From Ridgeia piscesae (Eukaryota > Annelida > Polychaeta > Sabellida > Siboglinidae): a stretch of 64,000 nt of DNA. A program made the position numbers and the translations under genes. Of this stretch, positions 63,721-64,000 are shown piece by piece. The stretch covers positions 71,001 through 135,000 of the forward strand of contig JAODUO010000079.1 in the NCBI GenBank assembly GCA_025642075.2, written 5' to 3'. The first letter of the stretch is position 1. Each line of letters starts with the position of its first letter. Under the pieces are notes generated by a model that worked only from the letters and a program-made list of their open reading frames with translations, did no database searches and was not told the origin of the DNA.

Positions 63721-64000
63721 TAATTTTATATTAATTTATATAATTTACATACCAAGTTTTAGTACTATACATCTTAAAAGCAGTGTTTAATTTATTTTAA
63801 ATTTATTTATATAATTTACATAGAAGGTTTACTAGTGCATCTTAAAACCAAAAGTTAATATTATGATTTATATTAATTTATATAATTTACATTTATATTT
63901 ATTAATATACAGGTAGAATATTTCTTGTGCAGCGCATCGATCCGCCATGCGGGAATTGGCGCTATATAAAAATTGTATTATTATTATTTATGTATATGTA

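Larger units (their letters stand above)
61560..64000 (+). mobile_element. L2/CR1-type LINE 3' end, interrupted by two insertions
   Basis: Segments: 61625-61827 (WMAVRLLKLNDEKTKMMIF, then LGVHMDQHL), 62594-62940 (LTTEAAK, VTSRLDYCNSLLHNIPLSQ, LQRVQNNAA, VLKELHWLPVESRI, LAPSYLTELVQP) and 63405-63594 (GDSAFGAAAPRLRNELP, FKTMFKKCLKTYLF). The 3' end has the typical ggcgctatataaaaattgta and TTATTATT tail at 63945-63990. The order and content match the C-terminal third of an L2/CR1 reverse transcriptase. Frame breaks occur near 62760 and 62855. Confidence 0.82.

Overview
This is a nuclear DNA window from an invertebrate animal. Protein genes are split by GT-AG introns. There are decayed non-LTR retrotransposons of the RTE, CR1/L2 and a third type, one tRNA-derived SINE, and a very heavy load of micro- and minisatellites. 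A mollusc or another lophotrochozoan fits best, but this is inference from repeat style and gene divergence. Nothing is bacterial: no operons, ribosome binding sites or CRISPR arrays.

Positions 868-34211 (+) carry the golgin TRIP11/GMAP-210. I traced 17 exons by matching translated blocks to the vertebrate protein and checking splice sites and phases. The 5' exons, including the lipid-packing-sensor N-terminus, lie left of the window. The stop codon is at 34209-34211. The gene encodes a long coiled coil with a C-terminal Arf-binding (GRAB-type) region and should tether membranes at the cis-Golgi.

The TRIP11 introns hold at least ten tandem arrays. Several grew out of exon/intron boundaries. 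A 48-bp array at 18952-20642 repeats the end of the 2.9-kb exon together with its 5' splice site about 35 times. The first 22 donors are all in frame. The next array-filled intron (23084-24959) starts with a 20-bp array resembling its 5' exon edge and ends with a 19-bp array whose last unit is the acceptor. Another array grew from the 3' end of an RTE-like element.

Positions 38424-44126 (-) hold a ten-exon APMAP-like gene: a type II membrane protein with a strictosidine-synthase-like beta-propeller and one GC-AG intron. It faces TRIP11 tail to tail and has no minisatellites.

Positions 44127-64000 are a transposon graveyard. In order it holds a 5'-truncated LINE (-), an unrecognised G/T-rich region with degenerate ~110-bp and 71-bp repeats, a CR1-like fragment (-), a near full-length but broken RTE element (+) with 12-bp target-site duplications, more unrecognised sequence, a tRNA-derived SINE (-), an uncharacterised broken ORF (-), a long (GT)n tract and an L2/CR1-type LINE 3' end interrupted by two other insertions.
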